From Variovorax sp. PBL-E5 (GTDB taxonomy: Bacteria; Pseudomonadota; Gammaproteobacteria; Burkholderiales; Burkholderiaceae_C), in contig NZ_LR594671.1 of the NCBI RefSeq assembly GCF_901827185.1, positions 2,170,001 through 2,234,000 on the forward strand: DNA of 64,000 nt. The letters run 5' to 3'. Position 1 is the stretch's first letter, and every line of letters begins with the position of its first letter. Below are positions 30,931-39,132 of this stretch, piece by piece. The translations under genes and the position numbers were made by a program. The notes beneath the pieces are model-generated. The model had not been told where the DNA came from and ran no database searches. It was given only the letters and a program-made list of their open reading frames with translations.

Positions 30931-31734
30931 TCAATCGTGGCGCTGCGCGTCTGGCAGGGACGCGGCATGCGCGTGCGGCGCGCGCAGCGCGAGCTCGCTG
31001 TCGTCCTTGAGCGCCACGCCGGTGAGACCGCGCGCCAGCGCCGCCTGCATCAGCCATGCGAGCTTGAACGCCGCGGCAGGGCAGGCCAGGCCTTCGGGCC
31101 GCACGTTGGAGATGCAGTTGCGCTCGGCGTCGCTGCGCCCGCGGCGCGGCGAATGCGTGAGGTAGACGCCGAGGCTGTCGGGCGAACTCAGGCCCGGCCG
31201 CTCGCCGATCAGCATCACCGACAGCCGTGCGCCGAAGAGCTCGCCCACCTCGTCCGCGAGCGCCACGCGCGCCTGCGATGCGATCACGATCGGCGCCAGC
31301 GACAGCGCGGCAGACAGCTGTGGCCGCAGTGCCGCCAGCAGCGGCATCGCGTGCCGCTCGATCGCGAGCGCGGACAGGCCGTCGCCGATCACGATGCAGA
31401 CATCGCGCGCAGCGGTGTCGGCGCGCAGGCGCTGCGCGTCCTGCGCATCGAGCTGCCGGCCCAGGTCGGGGCGGCGCAGGTAGGTCGCACGATCGGCGGC
31501 GCGGCTGTGCACCTGCATCGTGGTCCAGCCCTCGGCGCGCAATGCAGTTTCGAGCGATGCGACATCGAGCGCGGCGTGCACCGCGTCGCGTGCCATCGCA
31601 TGCGCCCAGCCGAAGCGCAGGACTTCGTCGGTCGGCATGCCCGCGCCGGCACGGCCGAGCGCGAGGCGGGCCGGCGTGGCCGCGCGCCATTCGCGCCATG
31701 GGCTGGCGGTGACGATGTCGTCCTTCGTGTTCAT
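30931..31734 (-). CDS. eutC: Ethanolamine ammonia-lyase small (light) subunit
   Basis: A 267-residue EutC, the small subunit of the adenosylcobalamin-dependent enzyme that converts ethanolamine to acetaldehyde and ammonia. Recognisable blocks are LALGRAGAGMPTDEVLRF, the B12-contacting CIVIGDGLSALAIERHA, and SLGVYLTHSPRRGRSDAERN. Its start overlaps the eutB stop. The pair is on its own: no microcompartment or aldehyde dehydrogenase gene lies nearby, as in many beta- and gammaproteobacteria that use a short eut locus. Confidence 0.94.
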   Translation of the reverse strand: MNTKDDIVTASPWREWRAATPARLALGRAGAGMPTDEVLRFGWAHAMARDAVHAALDVASLETALRAEGWTTMQVHSRAADRATYLRRPDLGRQLDAQDAQRLRADTAARDVCIVIGDGLSALAIERHAMPLLAALRPQLSAALSLAPIVIASQARVALADEVGELFGARLSVMLIGERPGLSSPDSLGVYLTHSPRRGRSDAERNCISNVRPEGLACPAAAFKLAWLMQAALARGLTGVALKDDSELALRAPHAHAASLPDAQRHD

Positions 31735-33125
31735 CGCGCGAGCGCCTTCAACGCATGCATGTCGGCAAGCAGGTGCTGCGACGAGGGCGTCAGGAGCCGG
31801 CCCGCGCCATCGGTGATCCGCATGCGCTGCAGCCATGCCTCGAACTCCGGCGCGCGCTTCAATCCCATCGTCTCGCGCAGGAACAGCGCATCGTGGAAGG
31901 AGGTGCTCTGGTAGTTGAGCATCACGTCGTCCGCGCCGGGCACGCCCATGATGAAGTTGATGCCCGCGGTGCCGAGCAGCACCAGCAGCGTGTCCATGTC
32001 GTCCTGGTCGGCCTCGGCATGGTTGGTGTAGCAGACATCGCAGCCGAGCGGCAGGCCGAGCAGCTTGCCGCAGAAATGGTCCTCGAGCCCGGCGCGGATG
32101 ATCTGCTTGCCGTCGTAGAGGTACTCGGGTCCGATGAAGCCGACCACCGTGTTGACCAGCAGCGGCCGATAGCGCCGCGCGAGCGCATAGGCGCGTGCCT
32201 CGCAGGTTTGTTGATCGACGCCGAAGTTGGCATCGGCCGACAACGCGCTGCCCTGGCCGGTCTCGAAGTACATGAGGTTGTCGCCGAGGGTGCCGCGTCC
32301 GAGCGACAGCGCGGCAGCCTGCGCTTCGTCGAGCAGCTCGGGCGTCACGCCGAAGGAACGGTTGGTCTTCTCGGTGCCGCCGATGGACTGGAACACGAGG
32401 TCGATCGGCGCACCTGTCTCCGCCAGCTTCAGCGTCCGGGTGACGTGCGTCAGCACGCAGCTCTGGGTCGGTATCTCGAAGCGCTGGATCAGCTCGTCGA
32501 GCATGCGCAGCAGATCGCCCAGCACCGGCGTGCTGTCGGAGGCCGGGTTGAGTCCGATCACCGCATCGCCCGCGCCCATCAGCAGGCCGTCGAGCGTGGA
32601 AGCAGCGACGCCGCGCAGGTCGTCGGTCGGATGGTTGGGCTGCAGCCGCACCGACAGATGCCCCGGCAGCCCGATGGTGTCGCGAAAGCGCGTGACCACG
32701 CTGCACTTGCGCGCGACGGCGACCAGGTCCTGGTTGCGCATCAGCTTCGAGGCCGCGGCCACCATCTCGGGCGTGAGTCCGGGCGCGAGCGCCGTCAGCG
32801 CGGCGGTGCCGGCGCGTTCCGACAGCAGCCAGTTGCGAAAATCGCCGACCGTCAGGTGCGAAACCGGCGCGAAGGCCTGCGCATCGTGGCCGTCGATGAT
32901 GAGCCGGGTGATGTTGTCGTCCTCATAGGGAACGAGGGCTTCGCTGAGGAATTGCCTGAGCGGCGTCTCGGCCAGCACATGGCGTGCCGCCATGCGTTGC
33001 TGCGCGGTGGCGGCGCTGATCTGCGCGAGCTCGTCGCCCGAGCGCGCCGGGCTCGCCATGGCCATGACCTGCCTGAGGTCGTCGAAGCCGAAGACTTGCG
33101 AATCGATCGTGGTCCGGTAGCGCAT
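31731..33125 (-). CDS. eutB: Ethanolamine ammonia-lyase large (heavy) subunit
   Basis: A 464-residue EutB of standard length forming the catalytic barrel. Conserved runs include SKLMRNQDLVAVARKC, LSVRLQPNHPTDD, FQSIGGTEKTNRSFGV, and CYTNHAEADQDDMDTLL near the end. It works with EutC. The gene has a short gap of 44 bases to the divergent FKBP gene. The ATG at 33125 gives the usual start; no strong ribosome-binding site is seen before it (AAACAGGCCATTATTGCGAGCTC). Confidence 0.95.
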   Translation of the reverse strand: MRYRTTIDSQVFGFDDLRQVMAMASPARSGDELAQISAATAQQRMAARHVLAETPLRQFLSEALVPYEDDNITRLIIDGHDAQAFAPVSHLTVGDFRNWLLSERAGTAALTALAPGLTPEMVAAASKLMRNQDLVAVARKCSVVTRFRDTIGLPGHLSVRLQPNHPTDDLRGVAASTLDGLLMGAGDAVIGLNPASDSTPVLGDLLRMLDELIQRFEIPTQSCVLTHVTRTLKLAETGAPIDLVFQSIGGTEKTNRSFGVTPELLDEAQAAALSLGRGTLGDNLMYFETGQGSALSADANFGVDQQTCEARAYALARRYRPLLVNTVVGFIGPEYLYDGKQIIRAGLEDHFCGKLLGLPLGCDVCYTNHAEADQDDMDTLLVLLGTAGINFIMGVPGADDVMLNYQSTSFHDALFLRETMGLKRAPEFEAWLQRMRITDGAGRLLTPSSQHLLADMHALKALAR

Positions 33126-33169
33126 GAGCTCGCAATAATGGCCTGTTTTTCATTCATTCAGGAAATCTC

Positions 33170-33580
33170 GTGCGATCCTTCTTCTGTGCGGCCCTCGTGT
33201 CCTTCTGCGTCTTGCCTGCTGCCTGGGCCCAGAGTGCGCCCGTCACCACCCCGAGCGGGCTCGTCTACCAGTCGCTGAAGGAGGGCACCGGCGCCTCGCC
33301 CACCGCCGCCGACACCGTCAAGGTTCACTACCGCGGCACCTTTCCCGACAGCGGCAAGGAATTCGACAGCTCCTACCAGCGTGGCGAGCCGATCGAGTTC
33401 CCGCTCAGCGGCGTGATCCCGTGCTGGACCGAGGGCGTGCAGAAGATGAAGCCGGGCGGCAAGGCCAGGCTGACCTGCCCGCCTTCGATCGCCTACGGCG
33501 CGCGCGGTGCAGGCGGCGTGATTCCGCCCAATGCGACGTTGAATTTCGAGGTCGAGCTGATCTCGGTCAAGGGGCGCTGA
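33170..33580 (+). CDS. FKBP-type peptidyl-prolyl isomerase, exported
   Basis: A 136-residue protein with a Sec signal (residues 1-20, ending AAWAQ) and a single FKBP domain. The FKBP pattern is clear in VKVHYRGTFPDSGKEFDSS, IPCWTEGVQKMKPGG, and PPNATLNFEVELISV. It accelerates proline isomerisation in the periplasm. The start is GTG at 33170 with AGGAA seven bases before. A pair of cysteines (in IPCWTEG and LTCPPS) might form a disulfide. Confidence 0.92.
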   Translation: MRSFFCAALVSFCVLPAAWAQSAPVTTPSGLVYQSLKEGTGASPTAADTVKVHYRGTFPDSGKEFDSSYQRGEPIEFPLSGVIPCWTEGVQKMKPGGKARLTCPPSIAYGARGAGGVIPPNATLNFEVELISVKGR

Positions 33581-33586
33581 GCCGGC

Positions 33587-34900
33587 CTATTTCAGCGGCA
33601 GCAGCAGGCTGCCGATCTGCTCGACCTGTTCGGCGCCGACCTGCGCCTGGGCGGCGAAGGAACGCCATGCCCCGATCGCCGAGCGGACCCGGTCGATGAC
33701 GCGCGGTGCCGTGCCGATGCCGAAGCGCTCGGCTTCCGCCAGCAGGTCGTCCTCGGTGAAGTCCTTGAACTTGCCGTTGACGGCCATGAGGTGCTGGGAG
33801 GTCCACTCGCCCTTCGGGTTGTGCGCGAAGTTGAGGTCGTAGGCCGGTGAAAGCTCCCAGGGATGGCCCTGGCGAAGCCGGAACGAGAAGTTCTTCGTGT
33901 GGTCGTCGCAGTTGCGGCCCATGACATTGAAGACCATGCGCCGGAAGGCTTCCTCCTTGTCCTCGTAGGGGAGGCCGAGCCTGTTCATCGTGTCGAACAG
34001 CTGGGCGTAGGAGTTCGTGCCCTTCTTCTTGTAGTCCAGGTGGGCCATCGCGCACAGCGTCTGCATGTGGTGGCGCACGTCCGCATCCTCGCGGTCGAAG
34101 CGGCGCGTCATGAAGTGGGCGCGGCCGTTCTCTTGCAGGAGGCGGCATTCGGTCATGTCGATGCCGGCTTCCCGGGCCATGAGGTGGTAGGCGTACTCGA
34201 TGCGGCCATAGCCCTGGGAGGTGCCGAGTTCGTTGTCCATCCCCATGCCGTCGAACTTGAGCAGCCAGTGCTCGAATCCGGGCGGCGCCTCGAGCTGGCC
34301 GGCGCGGATTTCCTCGCTCTCGCGATTCCAGGCGATCACAGCCTTGGCGCGGGCACCGCCGGCGGAGGTACCGACCTCGATGATGCTGCGCAACGCGGCG
34401 TTGGCATGGTCGTCGTTCTCGAGCGAACCGGCGACCGCCTTGCGCGCCTCGACGACCAGCCGGCTCAACTGGATCGCCATCGGCTTCTGGGTCGCCGGGC
34501 CGCGCGCCGGCTTGAACTGGAGCGCGCCCATCGCGCGGTTGTTCATGTAGGCGAGCCGGTCCAGGGCCGTGATGTCCTGCGGCGAGATGCCGCGGTCGGC
34601 CATCCAGCGGTTGATGAGCGCGTTGCCGAAGTCGTCGGGCAGCGCGTCGTTGAGCATGGCCGGCAGGCGCTTGTAGGTTTCCACGGGCAGGTCCGTGAAC
34701 AGGAAGGTCCGGTCGGCGGCCAGCGGCATCTGCAGGGGCGAAGGCTCGATGCGGCCGGCCTGGAACTGCGGCGTGTAGCGGAAGGCGTAGAAGCCGTAGC
34801 CCGGATCGAGTGCAACGACGCCGACGCGCTCGCCCCACAGGTGGATCTCGACGCTGTCGACGTGCTTGTAGCCGGTGGTCCTCGGCTTGCGGGTGGCCAT
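33587..34900 (-). CDS. hipA: HipA-family toxin kinase
   Basis: A 437-residue kinase close to the length of E. coli HipA (440). The N-terminal couple_hipA domain is followed by the core: GTSAGGARAKAVIAW (Gly-rich region), the catalytic loop GRNCDDHTKNFSF and the metal-binding LSPAYDLNFA. All expected residues appear intact. HipA kinases phosphorylate targets such as glutamyl-tRNA synthetase and induce growth arrest. It starts three bases after the stop of hipB, so the pair is an operon with antitoxin first. The upstream region is AT-rich compared with the rest. Confidence 0.9.
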   Translation of the reverse strand: MATRKPRTTGYKHVDSVEIHLWGERVGVVALDPGYGFYAFRYTPQFQAGRIEPSPLQMPLAADRTFLFTDLPVETYKRLPAMLNDALPDDFGNALINRWMADRGISPQDITALDRLAYMNNRAMGALQFKPARGPATQKPMAIQLSRLVVEARKAVAGSLENDDHANAALRSIIEVGTSAGGARAKAVIAWNRESEEIRAGQLEAPPGFEHWLLKFDGMGMDNELGTSQGYGRIEYAYHLMAREAGIDMTECRLLQENGRAHFMTRRFDREDADVRHHMQTLCAMAHLDYKKKGTNSYAQLFDTMNRLGLPYEDKEEAFRRMVFNVMGRNCDDHTKNFSFRLRQGHPWELSPAYDLNFAHNPKGEWTSQHLMAVNGKFKDFTEDDLLAEAERFGIGTAPRVIDRVRSAIGAWRSFAAQAQVGAEQVEQIGSLLLPLK

Positions 34901-34903
34901 GGC

Positions 34904-35212
34904 TCAGGTCGGCGCAGGTTTGCGCGTCGTCGCACGCTGCCGTGGCGCGGCGGCCCGGGTCAGCGTGAGCGGATTGATGGTGGCGACCGGCGCGATGGTC
35001 TTGAGCCAGTCCTCACGGCCGAGCGCGCGCAGCACGGAAACCAGCGTCCTGATGCTCGAACCCAGGCCGCCCTCGAGATTCTTGAGCGCGTGCAGGCTGA
35101 CGCCCGCACGTTCGGCGACAGTCTTCTGGTCGATGTTCTGATCGAGGCGCAGCGCGCGCAGACTGGCGCCAAGGCTTGCTTCGAGGTCGGCTGTCGTTTG
35201 ATAGCTTGGCAC
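34904..35212 (-). CDS. hipB: HipB-like XRE antitoxin
   Basis: A 102-residue DNA-binding protein. Its helix-turn-helix (about 25-60) reads KTVAERAGVSLHALKNLEGG, and a basic, Pro/Thr-rich tail (RAAAPRQRATTRKPAPT) follows, which is longer than in E. coli HipB. It should neutralise HipA and repress the operon by binding upstream repeats. AGGAGC lies before the ATG. The C-terminal tail may contact HipA. Confidence 0.87.
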   Translation of the reverse strand: MPSYQTTADLEASLGASLRALRLDQNIDQKTVAERAGVSLHALKNLEGGLGSSIRTLVSVLRALGREDWLKTIAPVATINPLTLTRAAAPRQRATTRKPAPT

Positions 35213-35260
35213 GGGTGCTCCTGATGGATTTGGATCGAATCGGGAGAGAGTCCATAAAAG

Positions 35261-35336
35261 ACCTATTTAGGCCTATAGATTTATGGTATTGCCAATTATG
35301 AACCTATTTGGGTCTCTTATTGCAAGTGATAAGAGA
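35261..35336. promoter_or_regulatory. AT-rich hipBA upstream region with repeats
   Basis: The 239-base gap before hipB holds several repeats. The 8-bp arms TCTCTTAT and ATAAGAGA at 35313-35320 and 35329-35336 form a perfect inverted repeat with an 8-base gap. ACCTATTT occurs at 35261-35268 and 35302-35309, a direct repeat 41 bases apart. The 8-base spacing resembles E. coli HipB operators (arms TATCC/GGATA separated by 8). Binding is inferred. The rest of the gap (35340-35451) shows nothing clear. Confidence 0.4.
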
Positions 35337-35451
35337 TCCCAGAAAAGTCCCAATACGGTCTTTTGTAAAGAATCTAGCTTACGACAGGCCCAATTCGTTA
35401 TCTTGACGCAAGGCGCCTGCGCCCTCCGCGTGAAGTTGCGGGTCGAACCGC

Positions 35452-37047
35452 TCAGAACGGCTGATATTGGTACAGCCATGTCTCCGTCAGCGGCTGATCG
35501 CCGAGCTTCAGGAACAGGCGCATGTCGACCGGATCGTTGCCCTCGGCCGCGAAGTCGAATTGCGCGCGCCAATGACCCGCCATGCCGTCGGGTACCGCTT
35601 CCGAAAAGATGTACGAGAACTTGCCGCGCGATGCGGTCAGCACGAGCTCGGGCTTGACGCCGAAGGGAATGGCTTCGAGCGGCTTGCCGATGAACTCGAC
35701 CATGAACTTGCGCACGCCCTGCGGCCGCGGCTGGCCGGGCTGGCCACCGCGCCCAAGGCGCGTCGCGACGCAGCGTGCGAGCGGCGAAGGGAAGGGCTCG
35801 TCCGCCGCCCAATGCAGCCGGTACTTGAGGCTGTAGCTGCTGCCCGCCGTGGCCGGCGCCTTGGGCACCCAGCAGGCGAGGATGTTGTCGTGGATCTCGT
35901 CATCGGTCGGTATTTCGATGAGCTGCACCGCGCCTTCGCCCCAGTCGCCGATCGGCTCCACCCACAGGCTCGGGCGCTTCTCGTAGCCGACGCCGTCCTG
36001 GTAGTGGTCGAAGACGCGATCGCGCTGCAGCAGGCCGAAGCCGTGCGGACTCTTGTCGGCAAAGGAAGAGGCGCGGGTCTGGGTGGGATTGTTGAGCGGG
36101 CGCCAGATGCGCTCGCCGGCGCCGTTCCACATCGCCAGGCCATCCGAGTCGTGCACCTCGGGGCGCCAGTCGATGCCGGTGGGCTTGACCGTTTCGGAGT
36201 ACCAGTACATCGACGTCAGCGGCACCAGTCCGAACCGGCCGACATCGCGCCGCAGGAAGAGGCGCGCGTCGATGTCCATCAGCACCGCACGGCCGCGCTG
36301 CATGACGAACTTGTAGGCACCGGTGATGCTCGGCCCTTCGAGCAGTGCATAGACCGTCATCGCGGACGAATCCGAACTCGGCGGCTCGAAGTAGAAGCGG
36401 GTGAAGCTCGGAAACTCCTCCGGCCGATCGGGCATCGCGGCATCGAGCGCGATGCCGCGCGCCGACAGGCCGTACTGGTAGAGCTCGCCGATGGCGCGGA
36501 AATACGAGGCGCCGAGGAAGGCGACCCAGTCGTTCGTTTCCCAGGGCAGCTTCTTCTGATCGCCCAGCCGGCTCTCCTGCAGACGAAAGCCGGCAAAGCC
36601 GGCGCCGTCGGGCAGCTTGCGCGCGGGGCTGTCGGCCGGCATGCTGAAGTACGAAGCGTCGTAGACGATCTCGCGCGCGAAACCATCGCCGCTCGCCATC
36701 TCGAGCACGTGCATGTGGACCGGCGTCTGGAAATAGCGGCCCAGATGGAAGAAGGTGACCGGAAAGGCGCCCGGCCCCTCGCGGAACAGCGCGTTGTCGG
36801 TGTTGAACTTGATCTTGCCGTGCGCGTCGTAGTCGATCTGCTGCAGCACGTCCGCAGGCAAGGAGTTGTCGGCCACGTAGGGCCTGCCGGCCAGCGACTT
36901 CGCGCGCGCCACAAGACGTTCGAAGGAAAAGGGCCGGGGCTCGCCGAGCTGGAGTCCGGCCGCTGCGAGCGCATTCAGGGGAATGCCGAGGGCGGCAAGC
37001 GCCGCGGAGGCGCCACCGGCGAAAAGAAGTGAGCGACGATCGATCAT
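35452..37047 (-). CDS. opgD: Periplasmic glucan biosynthesis protein OpgD/MdoD
   Basis: A 531-residue OpgG/OpgD protein with a Tat-type signal (MIDRRSLLFAGGASAALAALG). It builds or trims osmoregulated periplasmic glucans. The MdoG domain is complete: DYDAHGKIKFNTDNALF, SMYWYSETVKPTGIDWRPEVHDSDGLAMW, and the C-terminal WLYQYQP. The Tat signal and length favour OpgD over OpgG. No opgH is adjacent, so the glucan synthase lies elsewhere. The gene is downstream of the ada region and divergent from it. Confidence 0.93.
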   Translation of the reverse strand: MIDRRSLLFAGGASAALAALGIPLNALAAAGLQLGEPRPFSFERLVARAKSLAGRPYVADNSLPADVLQQIDYDAHGKIKFNTDNALFREGPGAFPVTFFHLGRYFQTPVHMHVLEMASGDGFAREIVYDASYFSMPADSPARKLPDGAGFAGFRLQESRLGDQKKLPWETNDWVAFLGASYFRAIGELYQYGLSARGIALDAAMPDRPEEFPSFTRFYFEPPSSDSSAMTVYALLEGPSITGAYKFVMQRGRAVLMDIDARLFLRRDVGRFGLVPLTSMYWYSETVKPTGIDWRPEVHDSDGLAMWNGAGERIWRPLNNPTQTRASSFADKSPHGFGLLQRDRVFDHYQDGVGYEKRPSLWVEPIGDWGEGAVQLIEIPTDDEIHDNILACWVPKAPATAGSSYSLKYRLHWAADEPFPSPLARCVATRLGRGGQPGQPRPQGVRKFMVEFIGKPLEAIPFGVKPELVLTASRGKFSYIFSEAVPDGMAGHWRAQFDFAAEGNDPVDMRLFLKLGDQPLTETWLYQYQPF

Positions 37048-37098
37048 TGCCCAGAATGGTAGCGAGCCCTTGCAGTGTGTCCCGTAGGCCGATGACTG

Positions 37099-37111
37099 AA
37101 TTCGAAAGCAA
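37099..37111 (+). promoter_or_regulatory. Ada box (AAT-N6-GCAA) upstream of ada
   Basis: AAT at 37099-37101 is followed after exactly six bases by GCAA at 37108-37111, the two half elements of the box recognised by methylated Ada in E. coli. It is 67 bases upstream of the ada start codon, which fits a site just upstream of the -35. This supports autoregulation of the alkylation response. Confidence 0.55.
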
Positions 37112-37177
37112 GACCCGGAGTGCGCCGACGGCAGGTCATCCCTAAAGTGACGCCATCGACCCCTTCAAGGATGCAAG

Positions 37178-38260
37178 ATGAACATGAATAGTCTCAACGA
37201 AATGCGTGCCCTCGCCACGGTGAGCGATCCACGCTGGGCGGCCGTTGCGGCGCGTGACCCGGCTGCCGACGGCCGCTTCTTCTATTCGGTGCGCACCACC
37301 GGCGTGTACTGCCGGCCTTCCTGCGCGGCGCGGCCGGCACGGCCCGAGAACGTGGCCTTCCACGCCACCGCTGCGGAAGCCGAGCGCGCGGGCTTTCGTC
37401 CCTGCAAGCGCTGCAAGCCGGATCAGCCCGCACTGGCCGAACAGCATGCGGCCATGGTGGCCGAACTGTGCCGCTTCATCGAAGGTGCCGACCAGCCGCC
37501 GACGCTCGATGCGCTGGCAGAGCGCGCGGGCCTCAGCAGCTATCACGTGCACCGGGTCTTCAAGGACATCACGGGCCTCACGCCCAAGGCCTATGCAGCG
37601 GCGCACCGTGCCCGGCGCGTGCGCCGTGAGCTCGGGCGCAGCGAGACGGTGACCGGTGCGATCTACGACGCCGGCTACAACTCCAACGGCCGCTTCTACG
37701 AAAACTCGAATGAGGTGCTGGGCATGACGCCCACCACCTGGCGCGCGGGCGGCGCGGGCACCGACATCCGCTTCGCCATCGGCGAATGCGCGCTCGGCGC
37801 GATCCTGGTCGCGCAAAGCGAACGCGGCGTGTGCGCGATCGCGCTCGGCGACGACCCCGAGGCGCTGGTGCGCGATCTGCAGGACCAGTTTCCGCAGGCC
37901 CGGCTTCTCGGCGGCGACGCGCGCTTCGAGCAGCTGGTCGCCCGGGTGGTGGGCTTCGTCGAGGCGCCCGGTCTGGGGCTCGATCTGCCGCTCGACGTGC
38001 GCGGCACGGCCTTCCAGCAGCGGGTGTGGCAGGCACTGCGCGAGATCCCCGCGGGCAGCACGGCGAGCTATGCCGACGTGGCGCGGCGCATCGGCGCGCC
38101 GAAGTCGGTGCGCGCGGTGGCGCAGGCCTGCGGTGCCAATCATCTGGCGGTGGCGATTCCGTGCCATCGCGTGGTGCGCAGCGACGGCCATCTGTCGGGC
38201 TACCGCTGGGGCGTGGAGCGCAAGAGCGCGTTGCTGCAGCGGGAGGCCAAGGGCGCATGA
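37178..38260 (+). CDS. ada: Bifunctional transcriptional regulator/methyltransferase Ada
   Basis: A 360-residue Ada. The N-terminal zinc domain has C45, C49, C76 and C79; one of these accepts methyl from phosphotriesters. An AraC-type helix-turn-helix (LAERAGLSSYHVHRVFKDITG) follows at about 108-130. The C-terminal O6-alkylguanine methyltransferase has the PCHRVV active site. Once methylated it activates its own operon; an Ada box lies upstream. The following gene, a 2-oxoglutarate oxygenase, overlaps its stop, and alkB follows. Confidence 0.95.
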   Translation: MNMNSLNEMRALATVSDPRWAAVAARDPAADGRFFYSVRTTGVYCRPSCAARPARPENVAFHATAAEAERAGFRPCKRCKPDQPALAEQHAAMVAELCRFIEGADQPPTLDALAERAGLSSYHVHRVFKDITGLTPKAYAAAHRARRVRRELGRSETVTGAIYDAGYNSNGRFYENSNEVLGMTPTTWRAGGAGTDIRFAIGECALGAILVAQSERGVCAIALGDDPEALVRDLQDQFPQARLLGGDARFEQLVARVVGFVEAPGLGLDLPLDVRGTAFQQRVWQALREIPAGSTASYADVARRIGAPKSVRAVAQACGANHLAVAIPCHRVVRSDGHLSGYRWGVERKSALLQREAKGA

Positions 38261-39012
38261 ACGCGCGGGACATGGGCATGCCGGTCGCGCGCCATACGAC
38301 GGCGAACGACGTCGAACAGCGTGTCGATGCGATCGACTGGATGCGCGTCGGCGACGATCTCGATGCGGAAGGCAACGCCGTGATCGAAGGCCTGCTGTCG
38401 CCGTCCGAATGCGCGTCGCTTGCCGCGCTCTATGCACAAGACGCGCGCTTTCGCAGCCGCGTGCTGATGGCGCGGCACGGCTTCGGCCGGGGCGAGTACA
38501 AGTACTTCGCCTATCCCTTGCCTGGCCTCGTGGCCGGACTTCGCGAGGCGATCTATCCGCGGCTGGTGCCGATCGCCAACCGATGGAACGAGCTCATGCG
38601 CATCGACGTCCGCTATCCGGAGCGACATGCCGACTTCATCGCGCGCTGCCACGCGGCGGGGCAACTGCGCCCGACACCGCTGCTGCTGCAGTACGAGACC
38701 GGCGACTACAACTGCCTGCACCAGGACCTGTATGGCGAGCATGTGTTTCCGTTGCAGCTGGTGATCCTGCTGTCCGAGCCCGGCCGCGATTTCGGCGGCG
38801 GTGAGTTCATGCTGACCGAGCAGCGGCCGCGCATGCAATCGCGTCCCATGGTGCTGCCGCTGCGGCAGGGCGATGCGGCGGTGATCGCGGTGCACCACCG
38901 GCCGGTGCAGGGCACGCGCGGGGTCTACCGCGTCAATCTGCGGCATGGCGTGAGTTGTGTGCGATCGGGCTTGCGGCACACCGCCGGCATCATCTTTCAC
39001 GACGCTGAATGA
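38257..39012 (+). CDS. 2-oxoglutarate/Fe(II)-dependent oxygenase, probable DNA alkylation repair
   Basis: A 251-residue dioxygenase belonging to the group linked to oxidative repair of methylated DNA (PF09859-like). The iron ligands are H and D in CLHQDLYGEH and a later histidine in YRVNLRHG. The start overlaps the ada stop (ATGA). It is distinct from alkB downstream, so this bacterium has two separate Fe(II) oxygenases in the alkylation group. A structured intergenic repeat follows immediately after the stop. Confidence 0.85.
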   Translation: MNARDMGMPVARHTTANDVEQRVDAIDWMRVGDDLDAEGNAVIEGLLSPSECASLAALYAQDARFRSRVLMARHGFGRGEYKYFAYPLPGLVAGLREAIYPRLVPIANRWNELMRIDVRYPERHADFIARCHAAGQLRPTPLLLQYETGDYNCLHQDLYGEHVFPLQLVILLSEPGRDFGGGEFMLTEQRPRMQSRPMVLPLRQGDAAVIAVHHRPVQGTRGVYRVNLRHGVSCVRSGLRHTAGIIFHDAE

Positions 39013-39014
39013 AA

Positions 39015-39111
39015 CTCGCCCCCAAGCTTGCCTACTTCGTGTGACCGCCAACCCCCTGCCTGGGGCAACACCTGCGGCCCGGCGGAGCCGGGTCCGCGGT
39101 GTTTCCCGAAA
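39015..39111 (+). repeat. Structured intergenic repeat, copy A
   Basis: About 97 bases, opening CTCGCCCCCAAGCTTGCC two bases after the oxygenase stop and ending 21 bases before alkB. Copy B at 60434-60530 is aligned over the full length with roughly 86% identity and the same orientation. Both hold a C-rich/G-rich hairpin and a second hairpin of about 8 bp with one bulge in CCCGGC/GCCGGG. Neither copy has a convincing protein frame. Confidence 0.75.
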
Positions 39112-39132
39112 GGGATGTCGTAGTTCTTTGCG

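Noticed and set aside
35340..35451. Possible small gene or mobile-element remnant in the AT-rich gap before hipB
   Set aside because: No frame with a start and ribosome-binding site, no transposase similarity and no flanking inverted repeats were seen; only the short repeats are reported.
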